From NCBI GenBank assembly GCA_963771845.1, contig CAVYVC010000027.1, positions 128,906-192,905 on the forward strand: 64,000 nt of DNA. The letters are read 5' to 3'. How positions within the stretch are numbered: the first letter of the stretch is position 1; the number at the start of each line of letters is the position of its first letter. The notes under the pieces were generated by a model. It was not told the DNA's origin, ran no database searches, and saw nothing but the letters and a program-made list of their open reading frames with translations. Positions 27,287-35,399 of the stretch are shown piece by piece. Position numbers and translations under genes: made by a program. Origin of the DNA: VAZQ01 sp963771845 (GTDB lineage Bacteria > Pseudomonadota > Alphaproteobacteria > Rhizobiales > Xanthobacteraceae).

Positions 27287-27863
27287 TCAAAGCATCGAAA
27301 CGAGTTTGCGCTGGGCATCGGTGTCGCCATCGATGTACCGCTGCGTGGTCTGGATCGACCGGTGGCCTGCCAGCAGCTGCACGTCCCGCAACGAGCCGCC
27401 TGCCTTGTGGACGATCCGAGCGGCCCTGGTCACGAACGTCCGGCGGCCTGAATGCGACGAGCAGCCTTTCAAGCCGATGTTCTTGAACGCCCGGTTGAAC
27501 CACACGACGATGCTCAGCGGCTGCATCCGGCCGCCGCGCTCGGAGGCGATCACGTACTGGCATGGCGGCGCAACCTGGCGCCATGCTGCCAAGGCGGCAG
27601 CCGAGATCTGGGTGGAGTGGAACTGACCGGCCGCTGCATTTCTTGGCCGCGGCGTCGGAGAGCTCGACCAAGCCGCTGATCTGGCCGTTGGCGTTGAGGA
27701 CCATGTCCCAGGTCAGGTTGGCGATCTCCCCGGCCCGCAACCCGGCCTTCGCCGACAGCAGGACCATCACGGTGTTTCGCAGCCGACGTCGGGTGCAGCT
27801 GGCATAGACAAGGAGGTCGCCTACGTCCGTGATGGAAAGTATTTTCGCGCGTTTGCCGGGCAT
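27287..27863 (-). pseudogene. Tyrosine recombinase (integrase), frameshifted
   Basis: From MPGKRAKILSITDVGDLLVY through SAKAGLRAGEIANLTWDMV (first catalytic Arg) the frame is intact. After AAAKKCSGRSVPLHPDL it shifts near 27590. In the next frame it continues VVWFNRAFKNIGLKGCSSHS, GRRTFVTRA (His/Arg), LLAGHRSIQTTQRYIDG (His and nucleophile Tyr). All catalytic residues survive but in two frames. It is short, like integrases of rhizobial genomic islands that lack a long N-terminal arm. Confidence 0.75.
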
Positions 27864-28194
27864 AGGTTGAGCAACTTCGTAGACAAGCAGCAATATACAG
27901 CAGCAACACAGGTCGAACAACAAAACACTGCAATCTCACCATTTAAAACATGACTGATAAGGAAAATGCTCTTTCCTTATCAGTGATCTTTTTCTACCTT
28001 ACCGCCACATCCGGCGCAGGCTTGCTGCAACATCCGTGGTCGCACCGGTTTTCTTTGCCGCCCGGTTCGAGCCCTGCACACGGTCGTGCCAAGCCTGGCA
28101 GTCGAACGAGTCTATAATGCCGTCCGGAACCACAACGATGGCAGGTGTCAGAGAAAACCAGCGCGTTTGACAGTTGTTACTCTGGCGAAGCGTT
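27864..28194. other. Intergenic, no gene recognised
   Basis: AT-rich near 27880-28000, with TCCTTATCAGTxATC repeated around 27955-27985 (TGATAAGGAAAatgctcTTTCCTTATCA, an inverted repeat). It could hold the integrase promoter or an attachment site. Confidence 0.35.
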
Positions 28195-28572
28195 TTAAGT
28201 CGGTCGGTGCTCAAACCGATGGACATTCGCAAGCGCGTCGTAAACCGCAGCAAGGTCGTGTAATACCATCTCGATCTGCGATACAGCCTCCGAAAATCCT
28301 AATTGCTTGTCTTTCAGCTCCACCATGTTGTGGTACAGCCATTCGTCGTAGAATTCGAGCTTTCGTTCTAGTTTTCTGCGCTGCTTCTTCGTGATGTTTC
28401 TCTCATGCAGACGTTCGCGACACCGCTTAACAGCGTTTTGCACATCCTGCTTGTTCCTTTTGTCTGCGTCGAGATCGCAGCTTACCCTTCGGGCGGACTC
28501 TGCCAGTTTCGCAAGGCCACACGCCTTTTCCGAAAGCCGGGTAAGATCGTTGCTCGATACTAAACGATTCAT
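28195..28572 (-). CDS. Coiled-coil hypothetical protein of the integrated element
   Basis: 125 residues from MNRLVSSNDLTRLSEKACGL, with a basic coiled coil (KRCRERLHERNITKKQRRKL). GGGAG stands five bases before the ATG, so this inner start is preferred over 28683. It belongs to a run of same-strand hypothetical genes behind the integrase. Function unknown. Confidence 0.6.
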   Translation of the reverse strand: MNRLVSSNDLTRLSEKACGLAKLAESARRVSCDLDADKRNKQDVQNAVKRCRERLHERNITKKQRRKLERKLEFYDEWLYHNMVELKDKQLGFSEAVSQIEMVLHDLAAVYDALANVHRFEHRPT

Positions 28573-28673
28573 TCTAATTCTCCCATTACTGCAATCGATA
28601 TGACCAATCAACACCAAGGTGATTTGAGCTTGCCAATGTGTGCAGATTGGGTGATAGAACCCGGCCCGCTGAA

Positions 28674-28970
28674 TCATTTCCATGGTAGCTGTTGCATATC
28701 GACGCCCGGCAGTTGGTCATGCGGATCGCGCCGATCAAGATCTGCATGTGTATGCTTCGGCCTTCTTCGTCGATGCATTTTCATGCCACAACAGGGGGCT
28801 CGTTCAGGTGACGGACGATAGCCCAGTTTTTGCGATGCGCGGCGCGCATTTCTTGCCAACCACCGCGCGGCTGCATCATTTTCCATCCACTCGGCTTCGT
28901 CTTTCACACTTAATCCATATCGGGCTTGTTCATTGCGCGAAGCTTTATTGAAATCCAAACGTCTACCCAT
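28674..28970 (-). CDS. Hypothetical protein of the integrated element
   Basis: 98 residues from MGRRLDFNKASRNEQARYGL. The first half is a believable helical protein; the second half (RRRRPKHTHADLDRRDPHDQ) is Arg/His-rich and could follow a frameshift. Function unknown. Confidence 0.45.
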   Translation of the reverse strand: MGRRLDFNKASRNEQARYGLSVKDEAEWMENDAAARWLARNARRASQKLGYRPSPERAPCCGMKMHRRRRPKHTHADLDRRDPHDQLPGVDMQQLPWK

Positions 28971-29072
28971 AATTATCAACTCCCTTAAAACACTCTCTTT
29001 AGCTAAATGCATTCGAGCGTTACTGCTTGTGAATACAGTAGATTTTACAGCAAAAATACTTGGTCTACTCGT

Positions 29073-29582
29073 TTAGTCCGAGGATAAGAGTCGAGATGAG
29101 CGAAGTCGCCCCGGAGTGCAAGAAAGCCGCCCCGCGCACCGGTTGATCCCACCCCTGCGCTTGACGAAGCTATCCAGCGGTTCATCGATCGGTTTGCTCG
29201 ATATCGCATACCGTAATGCGCGTGACCATTTGGACCGAGTGCGCTTATCAACCTTTGCAGGATCAGCGGTACAGCGGATCACTGCGGCAAACGGCTCCTC
29301 GTGATCGAATGGATTGATATGCCGCAACCGCAGTGCCTTCTGTGCGCGTTCCAGAGCGCGGTTCTCAGCCATCCACCATGCAACCAAATCGAAAACGACG
29401 GTCAGGTAGGTGTAGATTGCATCTCGCTCCCGGCTAGCTTGGCTCTCCTGCCACGCGGTGCATAGCCGCAGCAGGTCCTGGCGCAATGCATCGGTTGTGT
29501 ACGGTACATCGTCCTGAACCGGTTTTTTCAATCGAGACGAGACCAGCCAAAAGTATGAGGGCATTCCTTCAAGGTTAGTCAT
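29073..29582 (-). CDS. Conserved hypothetical protein of the integrated element
   Basis: 169 residues. Helical body with YTTDALRQDLLRLCTAWQES, YTYLTVVFDLVAWWMAENRA and INPFDHEEPFAAVIRCTADP. It looks like a typical phage- or island-borne cytosolic protein. The last 25 residues (RLSCTPGRLRSSRLLSSD) are less ordered. Function unknown. Confidence 0.6.
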   Translation of the reverse strand: MTNLEGMPSYFWLVSSRLKKPVQDDVPYTTDALRQDLLRLCTAWQESQASRERDAIYTYLTVVFDLVAWWMAENRALERAQKALRLRHINPFDHEEPFAAVIRCTADPAKVDKRTRSKWSRALRYAISSKPIDEPLDSFVKRRGGINRCAGRLSCTPGRLRSSRLLSSD

Positions 29583-29630
29583 TGCAAAATCAGTCCTTCT
29601 TCTAGGAGTTTTAGTCCGAGTCGCCTGAGG

Positions 29631-29882
29631 CTAGGGCCAATCAGCGAGATCGTCGCGAGCATCACGTTCTGCGTCGGCCAACATGCACAAAAACCGTGGG
29701 CTCGCTTTCCAGGTGGTTTTTCCATTCTTATTGATGTGCCGCATTGCGTGGCCGTCCCGCTCGTATTCTCGCAGAACGTAGACTAAAAGCTGACGTTTGG
29801 TGAAATTGGGATGATGCCGCTTTATGTGCCCACAGGCGACATCCAGCCAAAATCGCAGGGTCTTGTCCATTCGGTGTTTCAT
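29631..29882 (-). CDS. Hypothetical protein of the integrated element (83 aa)
   Basis: Opens MKHRMDKTLRFWLDVACGHI, with FTKRQLLVYVLREYERDGHA and ending DARDDLADWP. It is basic at the front and acidic at the end. It lies upstream of the 169-residue gene on the same strand. Function unknown. Confidence 0.55.
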   Translation of the reverse strand: MKHRMDKTLRFWLDVACGHIKRHHPNFTKRQLLVYVLREYERDGHAMRHINKNGKTTWKASPRFLCMLADAERDARDDLADWP

Positions 29883-30261
29883 TAGTAGTTGCGTTCTAGA
29901 TGAGCGTTCGCTCGATAAAAAATTAGAATAGTCGCAATACAGGCATGGGCTTATAAGAGTACCGGTCGCCTGAAGCCGGATCGGCTTTTCTCCCGTGGTG
30001 ATTGCAAAACCGACCGGTGGGCCGTCTTTCAGCTCCTCCTCTGGTTAGCCGCTGCCCGTCTGGGCGGTCGTTTGGGTCACGGAATGGCGGAGGAGTGGAA
30101 GTCACATTCTAATTCCAAAAGGTCGAGTTTATCGAGACTTTGAGAAGCCGATGATCAGAAAATACCCCCAAAGATACCCCGACAATTTTGAGGGGAGTTC
30201 GACTACTCCTCTCTGCTTGCGATGTGTTCATCGTTGCGAGAAGAACAAATCTGCCTGTTGC
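29883..30261. other. Intergenic, no supported gene
   Basis: A Pro/Arg-rich - strand frame at 29923-30105 has no support. AT-rich bits near 29910-29935 may hold the promoter of the upstream-reading gene. Confidence 0.35.
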
Positions 30262-30462
30262 TTAGTACGTCGAGCGAAGCGGGTTCGCCATGTGAATTTC
30301 ATCCGCTTTTTCTTTCACGTTCCACACCAGAAATTCGTCGCCTTGCCCTCCAGAAAAATGCAATGTTGTAAAATCCGGGTGCTGAATCATGAAACAAATC
30401 TGCTCCATGTTCACATCCATTTGACGCCCATCTACGTCTGTTACTCTTTTCCACGTTGCCAT
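30262..30462 (-). CDS. Small conserved hypothetical protein (66 aa)
   Basis: Starts MATWKRVTDVDGRQMDVNME and continues QICFMIQHPDFTTLHFSGGQ, a compact beta-rich pattern I recall in Bradyrhizobium small proteins. The ATG at 30462 is chosen; an upstream ATG at 30486 is in frame. Confidence 0.65.
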   Translation of the reverse strand: MATWKRVTDVDGRQMDVNMEQICFMIQHPDFTTLHFSGGQGDEFLVWNVKEKADEIHMANPLRSTY

Positions 30463-30664
30463 CCCAACCTCCATTTCTCGCCTCATAATGGAACGTGCTT
30501 TTAGCGTAGTTGCGACTACCTTGGAACGTTGGAGTTCGCTGTCTTTGCGGGGTCTTTCTCATCCCCAGCGGCTGTTGGTATTATCTGGGAACGGGACCAT
30601 GAGGCTTCTCGGACACTCTTGGTTCGTCGGTGGGGATTGGGGGATAATAGGAGGAGTCCTTCGC

Positions 30665-31108
30665 ATGTGCGACTATAGCCTACAGCATGTAAAGTCACGC
30701 CCAGCCAAAGTCGGTGGGAAACTGAGAGCCCGTCACTTTAATTCGAGCACTATCGGGTTTGCTGCCCCGGAAGATACGAATACAGCAGTTTGTGTTCTTC
30801 CGGGAACGGAACTTGCGTTTGCAAGTGCGGTGAGGTCCAACCGGTTCGGTTGGCTGACGTGGAAGGTAACAACCCTTCCTCACACGACTGCCATCTTTCG
30901 ACAAGTCAACAAGGACAACCCGCACACGCATCATGATGCATTGGAATTTCCCGATGGAAAGATGGTGCTGCTGACCAACTTAGTGGAGGGCCGGAGTCGC
31001 TTATTGTCAGCGGACCCCGGTTATCGAGCCGGGGTCTTTGTGCTTATGGCTATTGAAGAGCCGTTATCGTCATCTGGACTGAGAACAGCACCAAATCGGA
31101 TTGGGTGA
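30665..31108 (+). CDS. MCDYSL-family conserved hypothetical protein, copy 2
   Basis: 147 residues from the ATG at 30665 (GGAGGAG upstream). It opens MCDYSLQHVKSRPAKVGGKL and aligns with the product of 25570-25995. The match fades after HHDALEFPDGKMVLLTNLVE. A terminator-like hairpin (GACCCCGG and CCGGGGTC then TTTG, 31012-31036) lies inside the last 30 codons, so the natural gene may have ended sooner and the tail be a frameshift product. Confidence 0.7.
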   Translation: MCDYSLQHVKSRPAKVGGKLRARHFNSSTIGFAAPEDTNTAVCVLPGTELAFASAVRSNRFGWLTWKVTTLPHTTAIFRQVNKDNPHTHHDALEFPDGKMVLLTNLVEGRSRLLSADPGYRAGVFVLMAIEEPLSSSGLRTAPNRIG

Positions 31109-31142
31109 GGACTGAAAGGCATCGGATTTATGGAACAAGAAT

Positions 31143-31367
31143 TTACGCTGGATTAGTAGTGTCCTGCTGTTCCACATCACTTTCAGAATCTGGCCAAACA
31201 TAAATTACTTCGCAAGCTGTTCCCGCGATGACCAATGCCGCTCCTATAAGTCCATAGAATCGGATTTTCGATGAAGTTGCGGAGTGAGCAGCCAGAATTG
31301 GAACGTAGAATCCAATGAGAATGCCTAGTCCCGTAGATATCATTCCGATAATAAGAACCCACTCCAT
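31143..31367 (-). CDS. Two-span membrane protein (74 aa)
   Basis: Hydrophobic segments WVLIIGMISTGLGILIGFYV and YGLIGAALVIAGTACEVIYV with a short basic linker and an acidic tail. It starts 2 bases after the stop of the HTH gene on the same strand, so the two form a small operon. No family recognised. Confidence 0.6.
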   Translation of the reverse strand: MEWVLIIGMISTGLGILIGFYVPILAAHSATSSKIRFYGLIGAALVIAGTACEVIYVWPDSESDVEQQDTTNPA

Positions 31368-31369
31368 TG

Positions 31370-31582
31370 TCAGTCCACCGTTCTCAGTTTCTCGATAAGC
31401 TTACGATAATACGAAACTCGATTCTCGGCCAGCCGGATTATCGCCCGTTCCCAATTCTGGGGTGGCTCTCTAAATGACTTCGAATCTTCCTTCATTTTTG
31501 CTTGGCCGATAGTTTGCACCGAAACGCCAAATGCCTTTGCAATACGTTCTCGTGTCCTTATTGCAATACAGTCGCGCACCAA
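31370..31582 (-). CDS. HTH-like small protein (70 aa)
   Basis: IRTRERIAKAFGVSVQTIGQ has helix-turn-helix spacing, followed by PPQNWERAIIRLAENRVSYY and RKLIEKLRTVD. Probably a small DNA-binding protein expressed with the membrane protein next to it. The first part overlaps the start of the DUF4145-like frame on the other strand. Confidence 0.6.
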   Translation of the reverse strand: MVRDCIAIRTRERIAKAFGVSVQTIGQAKMKEDSKSFREPPQNWERAIIRLAENRVSYYRKLIEKLRTVD

Positions 31583-32149
31583 GACTGGTATAGCCTCTTC
31601 CTAACGCCAGAAAATGCTGCCGAGGTACGTGTTCTTACGCCTGAAACGGTGAACGTAGGCACGTTGAAGCAGGATGATGCTCAACGGGACAAAATTAAAG
31701 CAATCGACCAATTTGTTGAGCGGTTGAAAAAGAACGCGCTTACCCACGAGTATCAAAGGCATCCGCACCCCCTGAAGGTGAAGATGGCGAACCTGCACAT
31801 CAGCAATTGCCACAGTTGCAACGGGTTCTCGTTATGGGTGCGCGGGCTACTGGTGTTCCCAACAAGAATAGACAAAACGCCAGAGCTTGTGGAGGAAGAC
31901 CTTGAGGAAGCTGCCGCTATTTTGAATAAGTTTCCTCGTGGAGCGACCGCATTAATGCGCGTGTGTATTCAAAAGCTGGTGCGTCTGCTTGAAGATAATG
32001 GCAAGGAATTGAACGCATCCCAAGGCCGACGCTGCTTGCACATTACCAAGGAAAGTTTAAGATCGCTTCCGCCTTTGACCTTCGAGCAAGGGTCAAGGGT
32101 GGGTTGTGGCGTCGGCCTTACCTACCACGGGGGCCGACGCTGCTTTTAG
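31502..32149 (+). CDS. DUF4145-like protein, C-terminus doubtful
   Basis: The frame has FSCPYCNTVAHQDWYSLFL, an N-terminal zinc ribbon with a second CHSC pair in NLHISNCHSCNGFSLWV. The DUF4145 core follows: EEAAAILNKFPRGATALMRV and IQKLVRLLEDNGKELNAS. After about 32020 the sequence becomes repeat-like (GGCCGACGCTGCTT recurs at 32132), so the natural C-terminus seems lost. DUF4145 domains are often attached to restriction or defence proteins. It starts with TTG and overlaps the HTH gene, so the start is uncertain. Confidence 0.5.
   Translation: MADSLHRNAKCLCNTFSCPYCNTVAHQDWYSLFLTPENAAEVRVLTPETVNVGTLKQDDAQRDKIKAIDQFVERLKKNALTHEYQRHPHPLKVKMANLHISNCHSCNGFSLWVRGLLVFPTRIDKTPELVEEDLEEAAAILNKFPRGATALMRVCIQKLVRLLEDNGKELNASQGRRCLHITKESLRSLPPLTFEQGSRVGCGVGLTYHGGRRCF
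32109..32148. other. Inverted repeat next to the resolvase gene
   Basis: GGCGTCGGCC and GGGGCCGACGC form a hairpin followed by TGCTTTT. A third copy of GGCCGACGCTGCTT is at 32023. It may be a terminator or the edge of an excised segment. Confidence 0.4.
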
Positions 32150-32684
32150 AGCCTCGATATGGTCGAGTGGCTCACCCCGTAAGTCCGACCGATCTCAGTC
32201 AAAGCCTCTCCGTTCGACCTTCGAGCGATCGCTTCGGCGATCTGAAATCGAGACAGCTTCGGTTTCCGTCCAAATCGTACTCCCGATCCATCGCTCGCTT
32301 CCTACCCTCGCTTGTCCGCGCAAGGATCATGCTCCGCTCGAATTCGGCAAGTCCTCCTAAGATCGTAATCATCAGCTTTCCATGCGCCGTTGTCGTGTCG
32401 GCCCAAGTATCTGCGATCGATCGGAAGCCTGCGCCTTTGTCTGCGATGGTCGCTAGGACATTGAGCAAGTCCCTTGTGCTGCGAGCCAACCGATCCAACC
32501 GGCTAACGAGCAACACATCGCCCTGGCCCAATGCCGCTATGGCCTTGGCAAGCTCGCGTCGATCAGTCTGGGCTCCACTGATCTTCTCGGCAAAGACCTT
32601 CTCCGCTCCAGCTGCTTTCAAGGCCGATTGCTGAGCATCAAGCGTTTGGCCATCAGTCGAGACCCTCGCATATCCAACGATCAT
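32146..32684 (-). pseudogene. Serine recombinase (resolvase/invertase), frameshifted
   Basis: MIVGYARVSTDGQTLDAQQS carries the catalytic Ser9. VSRLDRLARSTRDLLNVLA and ITILGGLAEFERSMILARTS follow normally. At 32281-32284 one G is missing, which turns GVRFGRKPKLSRFQIAEAIA into another frame; that frame continues through ALTEIGRTYGVSHSTISRL (the DNA-binding HTH) to a stop. One base would restore a full 180-residue resolvase. The start overlaps the previous gene by ATGA. Confidence 0.8.
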
Positions 32685-33035
32685 CCGAGCCTCCACCAAA
32701 ACCATTTTGACCCTGACTTTTGCACAGGAATTTCCGTTTGATTTGAAGGCTTCGGCTTTTGTGCAGATGTTTTGATATTTGCACCACCACGGATGTCTTC
32801 AAGCGCTATGCGTGCAAGGCCATGTAGTTCGTCAGGCTTAGCCTTGATGAGTGCATCAGCCGCTTCACACAACTGCTTGAAGGAGTGGTCGTACCGCTTA
32901 TGACCAAGCTCACGCCAATGTTTTTTCGATCTGTCGTCTGGCGATGTAGCGGCTCATTGCGTCGATCTCTCTAGCCGTGATCTCTCGGCTGGTCTTTGTC
33001 GGGGCTTTGTGTAGTCTATCGGTAGCTTCAATCAT
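32681..33035 (-). pseudogene. Partner gene upstream of the resolvase, frameshifted
   Basis: MIEATDRLHKAPTKTSREIT runs to RYIARRQIEK. One extra A in the A-run near 32920 then breaks the frame. The continuing frame reads HWRELGHKRYDHSFKQLCEA and ends KSGSKWFWWRLG, overlapping the resolvase start. It would give a protein of about 117 residues. Function unknown; the coupling suggests a role with the resolvase. Confidence 0.55.
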
Positions 33036-33063
33036 GATTAGGCCCTTTTTCGTGGTTGGAGTT

Positions 33064-33101
33064 AGAGCCCTGCGAGCTAATTCCTGTTAGCTTGCGGGGC
33101 T
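33064..33101. other. Long perfect-looking stem-loop
   Basis: GAGCCCTGCGAGCTAA and TTAGCTTGCGGGGCTC pair over 16 positions with two wobble pairs and a six-base loop. It lies ahead of the resolvase operon on the - strand. No T-run follows. A similar GAGCCTGCG / CGCAGGCTC hairpin is at 8436-8471, also near the paralogue gene at 7928. Confidence 0.5.
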
Positions 33102-33396
33102 CGCTTCTATCTATCAGATCATTCGCACAGTGTCGATAGTTTGTTAGTTAGTTGATTGCTTGTTAACAATCGATGCCATCGATTTATTTGTTGCGATGCA
33201 ATCTAAACGATCGACCATGGGTGGCCCCCGTACCCAAAAATTCGATCGCTCGCCTGCCTGCCTTGCCCATCACCAATTGCGTGAAAGTTTGACGAGCCAT
33301 ACGTTTGGCCAACACGAGATTTCTGAAAGTATCGGTCTTTGCACTTTGTCACTTACGCGTGCTAAAGTGCGCGGGGCTTCCCTTGCGGGCAGTCAT

Positions 33397-33678
33397 ATGG
33401 TCAGCATCAATGAAGAGTTGGAAGCTGCGAAAGCTGCGAAGGCTGCGATTGAGGTTCTGTTGACAGCAACACCTAAGTCAGCGGTACTGGCGACGCTTAA
33501 CAAAGCTAAATATGCCGCAGTCTTAAATCTATCGAGCGGAGGAGCGCTGAACGAAGCACGTGCAAACGTTGGAATAGCGGTCTCTAACGTAATCCATGGT
33601 ATGCCGACCCAGGAGAAGATCGATAAGGCCAAGTTGGCAATCGACGCTTGGATAAGAAAATTAGAAGGCAGCTTATGA
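33397..33678 (+). CDS. Hypothetical protein, paralogue of 7928-8212
   Basis: 93 residues, opening MVSINEELEAAKAAKAAIEV with LLTATPKSAVLATLNKAK and LNEARANVGIAVSNVIHGMP. The similarity to the copy at 7928-8212 fixes the ATG at 33397. Its TGA overlaps the ATG of a secreted-protein gene, unlike the other copy, which has no such partner. Helical; function unknown. Confidence 0.7.
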   Translation: MVSINEELEAAKAAKAAIEVLLTATPKSAVLATLNKAKYAAVLNLSSGGALNEARANVGIAVSNVIHGMPTQEKIDKAKLAIDAWIRKLEGSL

Positions 33679-34160
33679 AAGCAACGATGTTGGTTGGGCA
33701 AATCTCTATATCGACTTTCTTTGTCTTTTGCCTTGCAAGCGCAGATGCTCTTGATGCAAGCGATAATGCACGCATGGGCAATCTGATGAGGAAAGCAATT
33801 CAGCTTAAACAAGATGTCTTGAACGTTCAAAGTGGCGGCTCTCATGGAGGAAACGCATGGGACTGTTTGAATGAGCTTTCTCATAACCTTGAGACTGTAT
33901 CGTTGAGGATAGATGGGTTACGATCGATAGTGTTCATAGCTTCATCAATGGTAGACAACTCGGATGAGCAAGCGGTACTTAAAGTTTTAAACGAGGACGC
34001 AACCAGTTTCCTCAAATTCGTGGAACTTGGTCGGAAAGGGATCAATTTGACGGCTGGCTACTGCTCCTGGAATAGCGTTGCAGTCGCAAAGGCACAAGAA
34101 ATCTTGGGGTTCTATGATGAGGCAACCTCTGATGTACGTTCGATGATGAAGGCTCGGTAA
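33675..34160 (+). CDS. Secreted helical hypothetical protein
   Basis: 161 residues with a signal peptide (MLVGQISISTFFVFCLASAD, cleavage near ADA/LD). The mature part is helical with two cysteines (AWDCLNEL, AGYCSWN). It is translationally coupled (ATGA) to the 93-residue gene. A periplasmic binding or sensing role is conceivable; no family recognised. Confidence 0.65.
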   Translation: MKATMLVGQISISTFFVFCLASADALDASDNARMGNLMRKAIQLKQDVLNVQSGGSHGGNAWDCLNELSHNLETVSLRIDGLRSIVFIASSMVDNSDEQAVLKVLNEDATSFLKFVELGRKGINLTAGYCSWNSVAVAKAQEILGFYDEATSDVRSMMKAR

Positions 34161-34235
34161 GTTGGATAAAGCTATAATGCTTGCGTGCATGACCGAAAAA
34201 AAAGAAAACTTACATTGTTCATGAGGAAATCGGGC

Positions 34236-34568
34236 ATGAAAGCATCGATCATCTGCTACCTAGTGTTGGCCTCGGCCGTGCATTTTCTAAACGTCGAAGT
34301 TGCCTTGGCTCAGGGGCTTTCAGTTGAAGATCGGGCGTGCATCACCGGTGCCGTCGCCAAGCTACCCCCAGTCGCCGCGCTTAATATCGAGGGAAGCCGT
34401 GCCATAGAGGGCCGTACCCTAGAGCAATCGCAGTCGCAACGCAGAGGGAGCGTGTACCGCGTCAAAGTGGAAATCGATGTCAGCGTAGCCGGGCAGAGGT
34501 CTACCTATATCTTCAACTGCATCCAGAGCGGGCAAGCGACAGTAATCCAACCGTTGGGTATGCGCTGA
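34236..34568 (+). CDS. Secreted small protein (110 aa)
   Basis: From MKASIICYLVLASAVHFLNV, with cleavage after EVALA/QGLS. The mature part has VEDRACITGAVAKLPPVAAL and VAGQRSTYIFNCIQSGQATV with two cysteines and looks like a beta-sandwich. I recall similar periplasmic hypotheticals in Bradyrhizobium. The inner ATG is preferred for the signal peptide. Confidence 0.65.
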   Translation: MKASIICYLVLASAVHFLNVEVALAQGLSVEDRACITGAVAKLPPVAALNIEGSRAIEGRTLEQSQSQRRGSVYRVKVEIDVSVAGQRSTYIFNCIQSGQATVIQPLGMR

Positions 34569-35190
34569 GAGCTACCTGGTTGCTATTCACCGTGCCTATT
34601 CCCTGGCCCCGATGACGTCGAACAAGGCAAGCGATCGAACCGACGATCACCACAATGAACGTCAGCGGGCTGTCGATGAAGGCAAGCGATTGTTAACCCG
34701 ACGGAGGAGGGAGATCACGACGCCAATCGGTAGGCGATCCGGTCAAGGCCCAGCGAACCATTCAAGGTCAACCGGGCTTGGCGGCTCCCGGATGGGGGTC
34801 ACGACGAAGGCGGAGCGGACAGACCTCGACCTCCCGATTTCAACAATCGCCATGCGCCCTTCGCGCCGCCGAGATCAGCGGAAATGAACGGTCGGAAATG
34901 AACGGCTTCGGTTCTGATAAGAGACCCCCATTGGCAGCGATGATGGCCTTGCACGCGGCACAGTTCTCGCTCCAAGACATGATATATCTCAATAGAGACG
35001 GCATGCTCCCCCGGTGCGGGCGATCGAAAGGGGGTAAAATCGTCAGACGCTCCGCCGCGGTTCAAAGCCGAATCTGGAAATTCACCGCGAGTTTTTCAGA
35101 ATGGGAAGCAAATCGCTTCGTTCAGGAGAGGCGGGGCGCTCTACGTGTGCTGGGCTCGCAGGCCGTGCAAGGAACGAGCGTCGACCGTGA
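34569..35190. other. Decayed intergenic region with repeat pieces
   Basis: No gene supported. It contains a 14-base tandem duplication (CGGAAATGAACGGT then CGGAAATGAACGGC, 34879-34906). Two pieces recur elsewhere in the window: GTCAGACGCTCCGCCGC and GTTCAAAGCCGAATC (35043-35074, also at about 41029-41060), and GTGCAAGGAACGAGCGTCGA (35165-35184, also at 41907-41926). Confidence 0.5.
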
Positions 35191-35199
35191 TTGCGAGGG

Positions 35200-35332
35200 T
35201 CTGAGAGGGGGGCCGTTCATCTGCCGAAGATTCGGGAGGGGGGTGGTCGGGGAAATTTCGGAGGTGCGGGGGGGTACGGCTTAGATGGTGGAAATCGAGA
35301 GGGGGGGGTCACAAGGGGGTGCGCGCGCCCTT
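35200..35332 (+). repeat. G-rich interspersed element, copy 1
   Basis: Contains many runs of 4-8 G around the fixed core TACGGCTTAGATGGTGGAAA and TCGAGAGGGGGGGGTC. The same core and G-runs occur at 39395-39520. The G-runs meet the quadruplex spacing rule locally. The element abuts and cuts the SDR remnant. Confidence 0.75.
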
Positions 35333-35388
35333 CCGATGCCCGAGCCGCCACCGGTAATCACCACCGCCTTGTCATTGACCCGGGTCAT
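35323..35388 (-). pseudogene. SDR oxidoreductase, N-terminal stub
   Basis: MTRVNDKAVVITGGGSGIGR is a textbook short-chain dehydrogenase start with the GxxxGIG motif. It begins 11 bases after the Rieske oxygenase stop, so it was the second gene of that operon. It ends after about 22 codons at the G-rich element. Confidence 0.75.
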
Positions 35389-35399
35389 CGTCGACCGGG

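Noticed and set aside
28055..28100. A T-arm-like GGTTCGAGCCC that could signal a tRNA
   Set aside because: No acceptor stem, D-arm or anticodon arm can be built around it.
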